A stretch of 64,000 nt of DNA, from the NCBI GenBank assembly GCA_002712165.1, contig PASS01000077.1, positions 1-64,000 on the forward strand, in the 5' to 3' direction. This DNA is from Fidelibacterota bacterium (GTDB lineage: Bacteria > Pseudomonadota > Alphaproteobacteria > Rhodospirillales > Rhodospirillaceae). Shown piece after piece: positions 56,197 to 64,000 of the stretch (position 1 is the stretch's first letter; the number at the start of each line of letters is the position of its first letter). Below the pieces are notes generated by a model. That model worked only from the letters and a program-made list of their open reading frames with translations, was not told the origin of the DNA and made no database searches. Both the position numbers and the translations under genes were made by a program.

Positions 56197-57359
56197 ATAA
56201 GATTTGCACTTTGCGTCGCGGCTGTTTTCAAAATTTGCTCTGATGTGTCGGCATAGTCTTTCGCGATTCGACTAAATGCTGTACAGGCTCCCTGGATCTG
56301 CCCAAGGCTTGCCATAGACATTCCTAGTTTAAGAAGATTATCCGGGCTTTTATTGGAATTAGGATATTTTTGATAACCGGACATAAACTCTACAGCTGCT
56401 TGTTTATAGTCACCACGTACATAGTAGGTCTCTCCTAGCCAATACTGCGCGTTACCCGCTAACAGCTCTTCAGGGTGAAGTAAAATAAAGCGCCGCAATG
56501 CTGTTTCCGCGCTAGCAAAATCGTTTTGGGTTAAAAACTTAAACGCATAGTCATATTGCTCCTCAGGTGTGCCATCTGGCAGCGCTACATTTTTGGGAGA
56601 ACTCAGCGCGGCAAGTTGACCCGACGATACAGCTGGAGGGTTTGGTGCGGAAGTTGGTGCCGGAGCTACTGGGGTTGGTATATCATTAGTTTCTGGATTG
56701 GCAATTATAGTAGGATCTGCCGGCAGGGCTTTTCCCTGATCATCAATCCTCAGTACCATCTGTCCCTCGGCCAAGGCACCCTGGAGTGAACCACCGTCAA
56801 TGGCCTGCGACGATGACTGTTGTGGCTGTGATGAAACCGGCTGTGATAAAGGCGCATCTATTGGCGGAACTACTGCCTCGGTGACGGGGACTGCTGACGA
56901 AGGCATTGGCTCCCTAATATCCGCATTTGCAACGCTGGGACTGGGAGCGAGTGCAACAGCCCCAGACACACCCAAAGACTGCTCTAAAGTTGCCAACCTT
57001 AGAGTCATATCATCGGATAATTGCCGTAGCTGCTTTAACATTTGCCCCGCACCATAGCGAGTTTCTTCCAATTGCCCGGTAAGTTGCTCAACTAATTGTT
57101 CTAGCTTGAGAAGGCGCACCTCAGCGCTAGAAGACCGTTCTGATGTAAGTCCACCAACAGAGCGCTCAGATCCATCTTGCAGTTCCTGGAGCTCTTGTTC
57201 CAAACGCTCAATGCGCTTGTTTAGATCGCGAGCACTTTGAGCTGCCAGAGGCGTTTGCGAAGCCACGCAGAAAATCACAAATCCTACGCAAACGGTCAAA
57301 ATGATCCGAGGCAAAATTCCACAACTAAGATTGATATACGGGTAAGAGTAAATCATCAT
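56187..57359 (-). CDS. cpoB: Cell division coordinator CpoB / YbgF (Tol-Pal system TPR protein)
   Basis: Signal-like N-terminus, coiled coil, TPR C-terminus (EEQYDYAFKFLTQNDFASAETALRRFI...), tol-pal context. Confidence 0.9.
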   Translation of the reverse strand: MMIYSYPYINLSCGILPRIILTVCVGFVIFCVASQTPLAAQSARDLNKRIERLEQELQELQDGSERSVGGLTSERSSSAEVRLLKLEQLVEQLTGQLEETRYGAGQMLKQLRQLSDDMTLRLATLEQSLGVSGAVALAPSPSVANADIREPMPSSAVPVTEAVVPPIDAPLSQPVSSQPQQSSSQAIDGGSLQGALAEGQMVLRIDDQGKALPADPTIIANPETNDIPTPVAPAPTSAPNPPAVSSGQLAALSSPKNVALPDGTPEEQYDYAFKFLTQNDFASAETALRRFILLHPEELLAGNAQYWLGETYYVRGDYKQAAVEFMSGYQKYPNSNKSPDNLLKLGMSMASLGQIQGACTAFSRIAKDYADTSEQILKTAATQSANLMCK

Positions 57360-57474
57360 AAACTATTCCTATAATTTGCCGCGCTAGACTTGCCAAAGTA
57401 ATTGCCCAAGCCCGATCAGAATTAGAAATACGAATTCACAAATAAAATATCATCTGATTATCAGGCAACAATAA

Positions 57475-57517
57475 GGCGCATGAACCCACTAGCCAACGCT
57501 AGCCAGCAACATGCGCC
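57475..57517. other. Nested inverted repeat (bulged hairpin) in pal-cpoB intergenic region
   Basis: GGCGCATG-aaccca-CTAGC-CAAC-GCTAG-ccagcaa-CATGCGCC. Confidence 0.6.
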
Positions 57518-57525
57518 CCAATAGG

Positions 57526-57555
57526 AAACGGCCCCGGATTAAACCGAGGCCGTTT
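57526..57555 (-). terminator. Putative terminator downstream of pal
   Basis: Minus strand AAACGGCCTCGG-TTTAAT-CCGGGGCCGTTT. Confidence 0.65.
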
Positions 57556-57565
57556 TATTAATTCA

Positions 57566-58060
57566 TTATTGCGCTACGGATGTTCCGCGGCGATTATTTT
57601 GCCAGCAGGCCTCGCTGGACTCAACGCACAGCGGACGCTCCTTGCCGTAAGAGATTGTCTTCAATCTGCTTTCCGCGATACCAAGCGTTATAAGGTATTG
57701 TTTAGCCGCATTAGCACGGCGTTCACCAAGACCCAAGTTGTACTCGCGTGTACCTCGCTCGTCACAGTGACCTTCTACAGTCACAGTGCGCGACGGGTTC
57801 TGGTTCAACCAAGCAGCCTGAGCACGAAGTGCCGCTTGCGCGTCGGGGCGCAAATCATATTTATCAAAATCAAAGTTCACGGTATTTCCGACCACCGTAT
57901 TGAAATACTCAAGAGAATCCGCTGCCGGCCCTGATGGAGCGGCTGGTGGTGGCGGTGGTGGTGGCGGCGGCGGCGGCGCAGCCTCTTCTTCCACAGGTTT
58001 TGTGGCGCAAGCTGCTAAAATTAAAGCAACGGCGGCCGCGCTTACAAATCTAAGGTTCAT
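57566..58060 (-). CDS. pal: Peptidoglycan-associated lipoprotein Pal
   Basis: Lipobox ALILAACA, OmpA domain VTVEGHCDERGTREYNLGLGERRANAAKQYL. Confidence 0.95.
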   Translation of the reverse strand: MNLRFVSAAAVALILAACATKPVEEEAAPPPPPPPPPPPAAPSGPAADSLEYFNTVVGNTVNFDFDKYDLRPDAQAALRAQAAWLNQNPSRTVTVEGHCDERGTREYNLGLGERRANAAKQYLITLGIAESRLKTISYGKERPLCVESSEACWQNNRRGTSVAQ

Positions 58061-58322
58061 TTTGTAGAGTCCCCTAAGTCCACGAGTGATTACTACGCTA
58101 TATTGATAAGCCCGTTTTGAAACAAGCGTAACTGCGTCATCCTTTTACCAGCAATATGCACGCGCGCAAGAGATCGCCGCACATGGCCGGGCTCTAAAGT
58201 ACCCATAATATACAAGTTTTTGCACTGTTGTAAAAAAGAAGTGTGGCAGAAGGGTATAGTTGATTATATGCCCCCTAAAGACCCGCTTGGCTGTATATTT
58301 GAGCCTCTATCGCACACAGATA

Positions 58323-59750
58323 TTAGGGGATTAGAGGCGACCACGCAGGGTCCGAAGCATTCTGTGGGGTTAATATTTCCCTTTGATTATAGCCAGTTAG
58401 GTCGATTGAGAAGAGCCTGGTACGACCGCCAGAGCCATCTGCCCGTGTCGGGGACTGGGCAAAATACATCAGCACCCTGCCATTGGGCGCCCAAGTCGGT
58501 GCCTCAACCAGAAAGCCCTTGGCCAGAAGCCGCTCACCCGTTCCATCGGGTTTCATGACCCCAATATAGAACTGGCCATCCCCTTGGGCGTATCTGGTGA
58601 AAGCAATCAGATCGCCGCGCGGCGACCAAACTGGGGTACCATAACGCCCCCTACGACCCTCAGTTCCAAAGCTAATGCGGGTTTGGTTTGAACCATCCGC
58701 ATTCATTACATAGACCTGCTGGCTACCGCCCCGATCAGAAGCAAATGTCACCCGATCGCCATCAGGCGAATAGGAAGGTGAAGTGTCGATTGAAGGATGG
58801 TCGGTTAAACGCGAAGTGCGACGCGTTCGCAAGTCCATTTCGTAAATATCCGAATTACCATTAGTCGCCAGCGATAAAATCACTTTGTTACCGTCGGCAG
58901 AAAAGCGAGGGGCATAGGTCATCCCTGGAAAATCACCTAGGACCTCCTGTCGGCCTGTATCGATATTGAATAAATACACACGCGGCACATCCCGAAAATA
59001 TGACATATAAGTGATTTCTTGACTGGTAGGCGAATAGCGCGGCGTTAAAACAAGATTAGCTCCGTCAGTGAGGTACCGGTGATTAGCGCCATCCTGATCC
59101 ATAATCGCAAGACGCTTAATACGCTTATTAGCAGGACCACTTTCTGCGATGTACACAATCCGAGTGTCAAAATAGCCACTTTCTCCAGTGATAGATTGGT
59201 AAACAAGATCGGCGATGATATGTGCAACACGGCGCCAGTTCTCGGGCTGAGTTGCGTAGGCTTGGCCAACGATTTGCTGTCCACCGATCACATCCCACAA
59301 CCGGAAGGCCACTCGTGACTGACCATTGGGCAACACTTCGACAGCACCCTGAACAAGTGCCTGTGCATTAAGAGCACGCCAATCTGCAAAACGCGGTTGA
59401 ACATCAATGGATGTAAAATCTTGCAAAAATGCCTTCTGATCCAATGGCCGAAAAAGACCTGATCGCTCAAGGTCAGAGGCAATAACCGCACTAATGTCTT
59501 TTCCCATCGCGATTGTTTCGTCCGATCTTCCGGAAAAAACACTAATCGCTATTGGCATTGGCTCTACCCGCCCACGCGTAATATCAAGACGGACCTGCGC
59601 CAATGCCGAGGGGCCAATAAACAGCACGGAGAGCATTAAAAGCACAGATGTGAGCTTTATATATTCTAATAATCTATACATATGGCTCTTATAACTCTCA
59701 GAATATGCTCCGGGTATGGTATAAAAATGGCGATGCTGTGTCATACCCAA
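58323..59750 (-). CDS. tolB: Tol-Pal system beta-propeller protein TolB
   Basis: WD40-like repeats [55 protein letters not shown]. Confidence 0.95.
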   Translation of the reverse strand: MGMTQHRHFYTIPGAYSESYKSHMYRLLEYIKLTSVLLMLSVLFIGPSALAQVRLDITRGRVEPMPIAISVFSGRSDETIAMGKDISAVIASDLERSGLFRPLDQKAFLQDFTSIDVQPRFADWRALNAQALVQGAVEVLPNGQSRVAFRLWDVIGGQQIVGQAYATQPENWRRVAHIIADLVYQSITGESGYFDTRIVYIAESGPANKRIKRLAIMDQDGANHRYLTDGANLVLTPRYSPTSQEITYMSYFRDVPRVYLFNIDTGRQEVLGDFPGMTYAPRFSADGNKVILSLATNGNSDIYEMDLRTRRTSRLTDHPSIDTSPSYSPDGDRVTFASDRGGSQQVYVMNADGSNQTRISFGTEGRRGRYGTPVWSPRGDLIAFTRYAQGDGQFYIGVMKPDGTGERLLAKGFLVEAPTWAPNGRVLMYFAQSPTRADGSGGRTRLFSIDLTGYNQREILTPQNASDPAWSPLIP

Positions 59751-59759
59751 CCCAATCAG

Positions 59760-60545
59760 CTAATTGATTCGCCCTTGAGGTGAAAACTTTAAAATCATTT
59801 CCCGGAATGCACCAGCCTTGTTCGGGTTGATTGGTAATGGACTGGCTGCCATCACTGCATTCCGTGCAGAGTTAGCGAACGTACGAAATGTAGTATCAAG
59901 AAAATAGCGTGAAGAGTCGACAATTTGCGCTTCCTGCACAGTCCCATCCAAACTCAAGTTGATTTTGATTTCCACAGCCAACTCATCTACCCCCTCTTTT
60001 CCGGGATCAATGCGCCAATGATCTTCAATATGACGCCTAATGACATCGAGCTCCGAAATCGTCGGTTTATCTGACGCAACACCAGCATAATTGTTGCTAG
60101 TTTCCCGATTGTCTGGATCTTCTGCCTGAGGCTTTATCTGCAGCTCTTGTTGCGCATCCAAGTCCTTAACTAGCTTATTGAGAAATGCAATATCGTCCTG
60201 CTTTGTTGGTGGTGGCTTTGGTTTTAGCTTTGGTTTAATTTTTTGCGGCGTGACATCAACAACTTCATTTGTTGAAGCATTCTTATCGTATGGCAATGCC
60301 GTTTCTTCAGACGAAGGTAACGGTACATCCAGCGGTTCGGTCTCGGCCTGAGGCTCCGGTGTCGCCTGCGTAATTTCAGCAATTTCTACAAGGTCGATTA
60401 CGAGCAGCGTTTCTTTGGGCAAATCACGCTTAATGAATGGCAGGCCTGCCCATGCAATAGAGATCACTGCCACATGCAGAATAACCGAGAGCGCATAGCC
60501 ATAATGCGCCGAATTTCCTTGCATTGCTGCCGTACTAGACATCAC
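59760..60545 (-). CDS. tolA: TolA-like energy-transducing protein
   Basis: Single N-terminal TM, Pro/Lys-rich middle, C-terminal TonB/TolA-like domain; between tolR and tolB. Confidence 0.85.
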   Translation of the reverse strand: MMSSTAAMQGNSAHYGYALSVILHVAVISIAWAGLPFIKRDLPKETLLVIDLVEIAEITQATPEPQAETEPLDVPLPSSEETALPYDKNASTNEVVDVTPQKIKPKLKPKPPPTKQDDIAFLNKLVKDLDAQQELQIKPQAEDPDNRETSNNYAGVASDKPTISELDVIRRHIEDHWRIDPGKEGVDELAVEIKINLSLDGTVQEAQIVDSSRYFLDTTFRTFANSARNAVMAASPLPINPNKAGAFREMILKFSPQGRIN

Positions 60546-60558
60546 GCTTAATCAATCC

Positions 60559-61017
60559 TTAGCGGGAAATATCTGGTGTCTTTTTGGGCGGTTGAGTGAC
60601 AAAAGCCACCTGATTCACTCCTGCCCCGGTTATCTCACCAATCACTTTCATCATGTAGCCGTAAGGAACCTCCTCGTCGCCTCGTACATAAACGCGTATA
60701 TCGCGATTACCTTCCAAGGCTGCTAATAGTTTTGCCCCCAATTCATCAAAGCTTACCTTATTCTCCGAACCGATAGTTAGTGTACCGTCCTTTTCAACGG
60801 TCACTTGGTAGGGCTCGTTGTCCTGTGGTAAGGGCTTCGCTTGAGTTTGAGGCAAATTCACATTCACTCCCGTTGCTAGAAGCGGGGCTGTGATTATGAA
60901 AATAATCAGTAGCACTAACATCACGTCAACCATCGGCGTAACATTTATCTCTGCCATCGGAGCAAATGAACGGCGACCCCGTCGATCACCATTATTCGAA
61001 CTAGCTGTAAATGCCAT
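60559..61017 (-). CDS. tolR: Biopolymer transport protein TolR
   Basis: MAEINVTPMVDVMLVLLIIFIITAPLL. Confidence 0.95.
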   Translation of the reverse strand: MAFTASSNNGDRRGRRSFAPMAEINVTPMVDVMLVLLIIFIITAPLLATGVNVNLPQTQAKPLPQDNEPYQVTVEKDGTLTIGSENKVSFDELGAKLLAALEGNRDIRVYVRGDEEVPYGYMMKVIGEITGAGVNQVAFVTQPPKKTPDISR

Positions 61018-61020
61018 CGC

Positions 61021-61740
61021 TCATTTTCCTTCCAATTGCCTTGAAAGAATGGCACCGAATTCACCAGCAAAGTTTTCAAGCCTCAATGCGTAGCGGGACA
61101 AATCACTGGAAATTTTGTTGTATGCAACAACAGCAGGAATAGCGGCTACAAGACCTAGAGCAGTGGCAAACAGTGCCTCAGCAATCCCTGGAGCCACAGT
61201 TGCCAGGCTTGTATCTGAGGTCGCGCCAATGGAGGTAAACGTATTCATAATTCCCCACACAGTGCCAAATAGACCTAGAAACGGTGATACCGAGCCGGTG
61301 GAAGCCAGGAACGTCATACGTCGGCTGAGATGGTCCATTTCCCTCTCTAGGCTGATTTTCATAACACGCTCGATACGTTCGCTGAGCACAGTACCAACGC
61401 CCAAGGCAGAAGAACCCGATTTGTCTGAAGCACGCCGCCACTCTTTCATAGCCGCAACAAAAATAGATGACATCGGCTCTCGCGGTCGTTGGCCAACACG
61501 CTCAAAAAGATCTTCAAGAGAGGAGCCAGACCAAAAAGTTTCTTCGAATTGCCCTGTCTTACGCTGTATGGCGCGCATTCGTAGAGTTTTATCGAAAATA
61601 ATCGCCCAACTCCAAATAGACATAATCGCCAGCAAAATCATAACCGATTTCACAACAACATCCGCTTGAAGAAATAACGACCAAGCAGAAAGATTCACCC
61701 CACCACTGGTCGCCGCCGCTTCTAATATTTGTGTTTCCAT
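61021..61740 (-). CDS. tolQ: Tol-Pal system protein TolQ
   Basis: FLGLFGTVWGIMNTFTSIG, APGIAEALFATALGLVAAIPAVVAYN. Confidence 0.95.
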   Translation of the reverse strand: METQILEAAATSGGVNLSAWSLFLQADVVVKSVMILLAIMSIWSWAIIFDKTLRMRAIQRKTGQFEETFWSGSSLEDLFERVGQRPREPMSSIFVAAMKEWRRASDKSGSSALGVGTVLSERIERVMKISLEREMDHLSRRMTFLASTGSVSPFLGLFGTVWGIMNTFTSIGATSDTSLATVAPGIAEALFATALGLVAAIPAVVAYNKISSDLSRYALRLENFAGEFGAILSRQLEGK

Positions 61741-61765
61741 ATCCGAGCCTATTTGTTCACACTAC

Positions 61766-62224
61766 TCAAAGTAATTGTTCTAATTCGACGCGTAGAATAT
61801 CGGGTATACGTGCAGCCTTACCGTCTTGATCTGTGCACGCAACTTGAACATTTAAATTAAAAAGCTCCTCATTTTCTTCTGTTTCACTAACGCGGAGAAT
61901 GTGTTGTTTCAAATATACAGATGCTCCACGAATTCCAGAAACCACCGTCTCTACGATTAAGAAATCGTCAAGAGCAGCAGAATTGCGGTACTCCATTTCA
62001 CCCTTGCGCACTACAAATATAAGACCATCGTCCCCTTGTAATCGCCGCAGTTCAATACCCATCGCCCGTAACATTTCCGTCCTACCCCGTTCAGCGAACC
62101 TCAAATAATTGGCATGATAGACAATTCCACCTATATCCGTATCTTCGCAGTAAACACGCAAGGGCAGAGTATGAGTGCCTCCTTTTAAAGTGCCTGAAGC
62201 CGGTAAAATTCTAACATCCATCAT
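61766..62224 (-). CDS. ybgC: Tol-Pal system-associated acyl-CoA thioesterase
   Basis: [31 protein letters not shown]. Confidence 0.93.
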   Translation of the reverse strand: MMDVRILPASGTLKGGTHTLPLRVYCEDTDIGGIVYHANYLRFAERGRTEMLRAMGIELRRLQGDDGLIFVVRKGEMEYRNSAALDDFLIVETVVSGIRGASVYLKQHILRVSETEENEELFNLNVQVACTDQDGKAARIPDILRVELEQLL

Positions 62225-63282
62225 GTCCCATCCCCGCTGACTTCTAACAAGGCTAACTGTGAACCCTCACGCGAGGGGGCCTTCAGACCCAATTGACGAT
62301 ACCCATTATCCGAAAGTAAGCGTCCACGAGGAGTTCGTTGAATCAGACCTTTCTGAATAAGGAATGGCTCAATGACGTCTTCCACAGTTTCGCGCTCTTC
62401 TGCTAAGGCAGCAGCTAGAGTCTCTACACCCACAGGACCGCCTCCGTAATTCTCTGCTATACAAGCAAGATATCGTCGATCCATCGCATCAAGACCTAGG
62501 ACATCAACATCGAGGCGGCTCAGTGCCTTATCAGCGATCGCCGCATTGATCTTGGGTGTGCCATCTACTGCCGCAAAATCACGTACCCGCTTTAAAAGAC
62601 GGCCCGAAACACGTGGAGTTCCACGAGAGCGCTTCGCAATCTCAAAAGCACCATCTTCTGTCAATTCAAGTCCTAAAACTCTCGCACCACGATCAACAAT
62701 TTGCACCAATGCATTGTCATCATAAAATTCAAGACGTAGTGGAATGCCGAATCTGTCGCGCAACGGTGTCGTCAGGAGACCGGACCTTGTAGTTGCACCC
62801 ACTAGCGTAAACTGCTGTAGCTCGATACGTACAGAACGAGCCGCTGGTCCCTCGCCTATAATTAGGTCCAGCTGATAGTCTTCCATTGCTGGATAAAGCA
62901 CCTCTTCTATGGCGGGATTAAGGCGATGAATTTCATCAATAAACAAAACGTCATTCGCTTCCAGATTTGTGAGGATCGCCGCTAGATCTCCTGCTCGCGA
63001 AATCATGGGGCCGGATGTCGCCCTAAAGCCAACGCCCAGTTCACGGGCAACAATCTGTGCTAGTGTTGTTTTTCCTAAACCTGGCGGTCCATGCAATAGG
63101 ACATGATCTAGAGGATCCTTGCGTTGCAATGCTGCGGCAATAAAAACTCCAAGGTTTTCGCGTAAAGCTGTCTGCCCTATGAAGTCTTGAAGCCGCTTAG
63201 GCCGTAAGGACGAATCGCCATCATCTCTTTGTTTAGCGGCAGAAATCACCCTATCGGGTTGGTGAGGCTCAACCATCTGCAC
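62221..63282 (-). CDS. ruvB: Holliday junction branch migration helicase RuvB
   Basis: [56 protein letters not shown]. Confidence 0.97.
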   Translation of the reverse strand: MQMVEPHQPDRVISAAKQRDDGDSSLRPKRLQDFIGQTALRENLGVFIAAALQRKDPLDHVLLHGPPGLGKTTLAQIVARELGVGFRATSGPMISRAGDLAAILTNLEANDVLFIDEIHRLNPAIEEVLYPAMEDYQLDLIIGEGPAARSVRIELQQFTLVGATTRSGLLTTPLRDRFGIPLRLEFYDDNALVQIVDRGARVLGLELTEDGAFEIAKRSRGTPRVSGRLLKRVRDFAAVDGTPKINAAIADKALSRLDVDVLGLDAMDRRYLACIAENYGGGPVGVETLAAALAEERETVEDVIEPFLIQKGLIQRTPRGRLLSDNGYRQLGLKAPSREGSQLALLEVSGDGT

Positions 63283-63904
63283 TGCCCAACTCTCGTAACG
63301 ATTCCTTGATTAATGATGGAAGTGTAACCATCTCCCCTTCATTTTGAACTGCACGTGTCACAGAGCTAAATGCGGCAGTGCGACCATAACCAAGATTTAC
63401 TAAAGCAGAAACTGCTTCCTCAACAATATTCGCAGCAGGGGCATCGACCTTTTTGGCAGCAACAGGGACTGCTGAATCTATTTGATATTCGGTCAGAGGA
63501 AAGCTTGAGAGTTTATCTTTAAGCTCTGTTATAAGACGTGAGGCAAGCTTTGGGCCAACGCCTCCAATTTTTTTGAATGCGCTTATATCTGCTGCAACAA
63601 TGGCTTGAGTGACCTGTGATGAAGATAATGCTGACAGAATCGCTAACCCAACTTTAGCACCGACCCCCTGAACTGTAGTCAGAATTCTAAACATCTCGCG
63701 ATCGGCATCCGTAGTGAAGCCGTAGAGATGGATGTGATCCTCGCGCACATGAGTTTCGACGTTAAACTCAACCACTTCGCCTCTCGCAGGCAATGAAGCC
63801 AGCGTACGGGCACCGCAAAAAAGCATATAACCAACGCCATTAACATCAAGTATGGCCCATCCATCGCCGGTAGAGTCTAGAAGGCCACGCAGCTTAGCAA
63901 TCAT
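63269..63904 (-). CDS. ruvA: Holliday junction DNA helicase RuvA
   Basis: [26 protein letters not shown], HhH motifs; start overlaps ruvC stop (ATGA). Confidence 0.95.
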   Translation of the reverse strand: MIAKLRGLLDSTGDGWAILDVNGVGYMLFCGARTLASLPARGEVVEFNVETHVREDHIHLYGFTTDADREMFRILTTVQGVGAKVGLAILSALSSSQVTQAIVAADISAFKKIGGVGPKLASRLITELKDKLSSFPLTEYQIDSAVPVAAKKVDAPAANIVEEAVSALVNLGYGRTAAFSSVTRAVQNEGEMVTLPSLIKESLRELGSADG

Positions 63905-64000
63905 AACAACGTCCTTTGTGCCGGCATGTTCCAAGCCGTTGCCCGATGATGAGCATGGCATATAGCTACCGCAAGAGCATCCGCAGCATCTGTGCTCGTG
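63901..64000 (-). CDS. ruvC: RuvC C-terminal fragment; truncated by right window edge
   Basis: Minus-strand frame reads [32 protein letters not shown], the RuvC C-terminal active-site region; absent from the ORF track. Confidence 0.85.
   Translation of the reverse strand, partial: TSTDAADALAVAICHAHHRATAWNMPAQRTLL

Noticed and set aside
58220-58558. 112-aa plus-strand ORF overlapping the 3' end of tolB
   Set aside because: Mostly antisense to the tolB coding region; no RBS or family support.
61115-61669. 184-aa plus-strand ORF antisense to tolQ
   Set aside because: Fully antisense to a well-supported CDS; composition reads as a shadow ORF, with no recognisable family.
1-64000. CRISPR array, prophage, transposon or toxin-antitoxin/defence island
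   Set aside because: No regularly spaced repeats, transposase, integrase, phage structural gene or recognisable defence gene was seen; the window is mainly conserved housekeeping genes.

Overview
The window is a 64 kb segment of an alphaproteobacterial (Rhodospirillales-like) chromosome. It is mostly conserved housekeeping genes on the minus strand. From left to right it contains: the dnaE N-terminus (off the left edge), lolD, lolC/E, proS, a secreted hypothetical protein, methylmalonyl-CoA epimerase, a Tat-signal MDR reductase, ribonuclease J, coaX, birA, a complete nuoA-N operon, a TonB-dependent-receptor-like protein, tRNA-Val, HU, lon, clpX, clpP, tig, tRNA-Leu and nnr. An accessory segment follows at about 35.9-43.6 kb: dadA, three hypothetical proteins, a signal-bearing aminotransferase, rluD, a small membrane protein and a tail-anchored protein-kinase-like protein. 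After that come purA, hisZ, serA, serC, thiD, glmM, folP, ftsH, tilS, cpoB, pal, tolB, tolA, tolR, tolQ, ybgC, ruvB, ruvA and the ruvC C-terminus (off the right edge). No CRISPR array, transposase or rRNA was seen. The observations most worth a second look are: (1) hisZ interrupted by one in-frame TGA; (2) a two-gene locus with a C-tail-anchored kinase-like protein that lacks the HRD aspartate, next to a small membrane protein; (3) a HisC-like aminotransferase with a twin-arginine-type N-terminus, flanked by an 11-bp direct repeat and a 13-bp perfect inverted repeat; (4) a Tat-signal MDR-family reductase. All family assignments come from reading the sequence; no database search was run.
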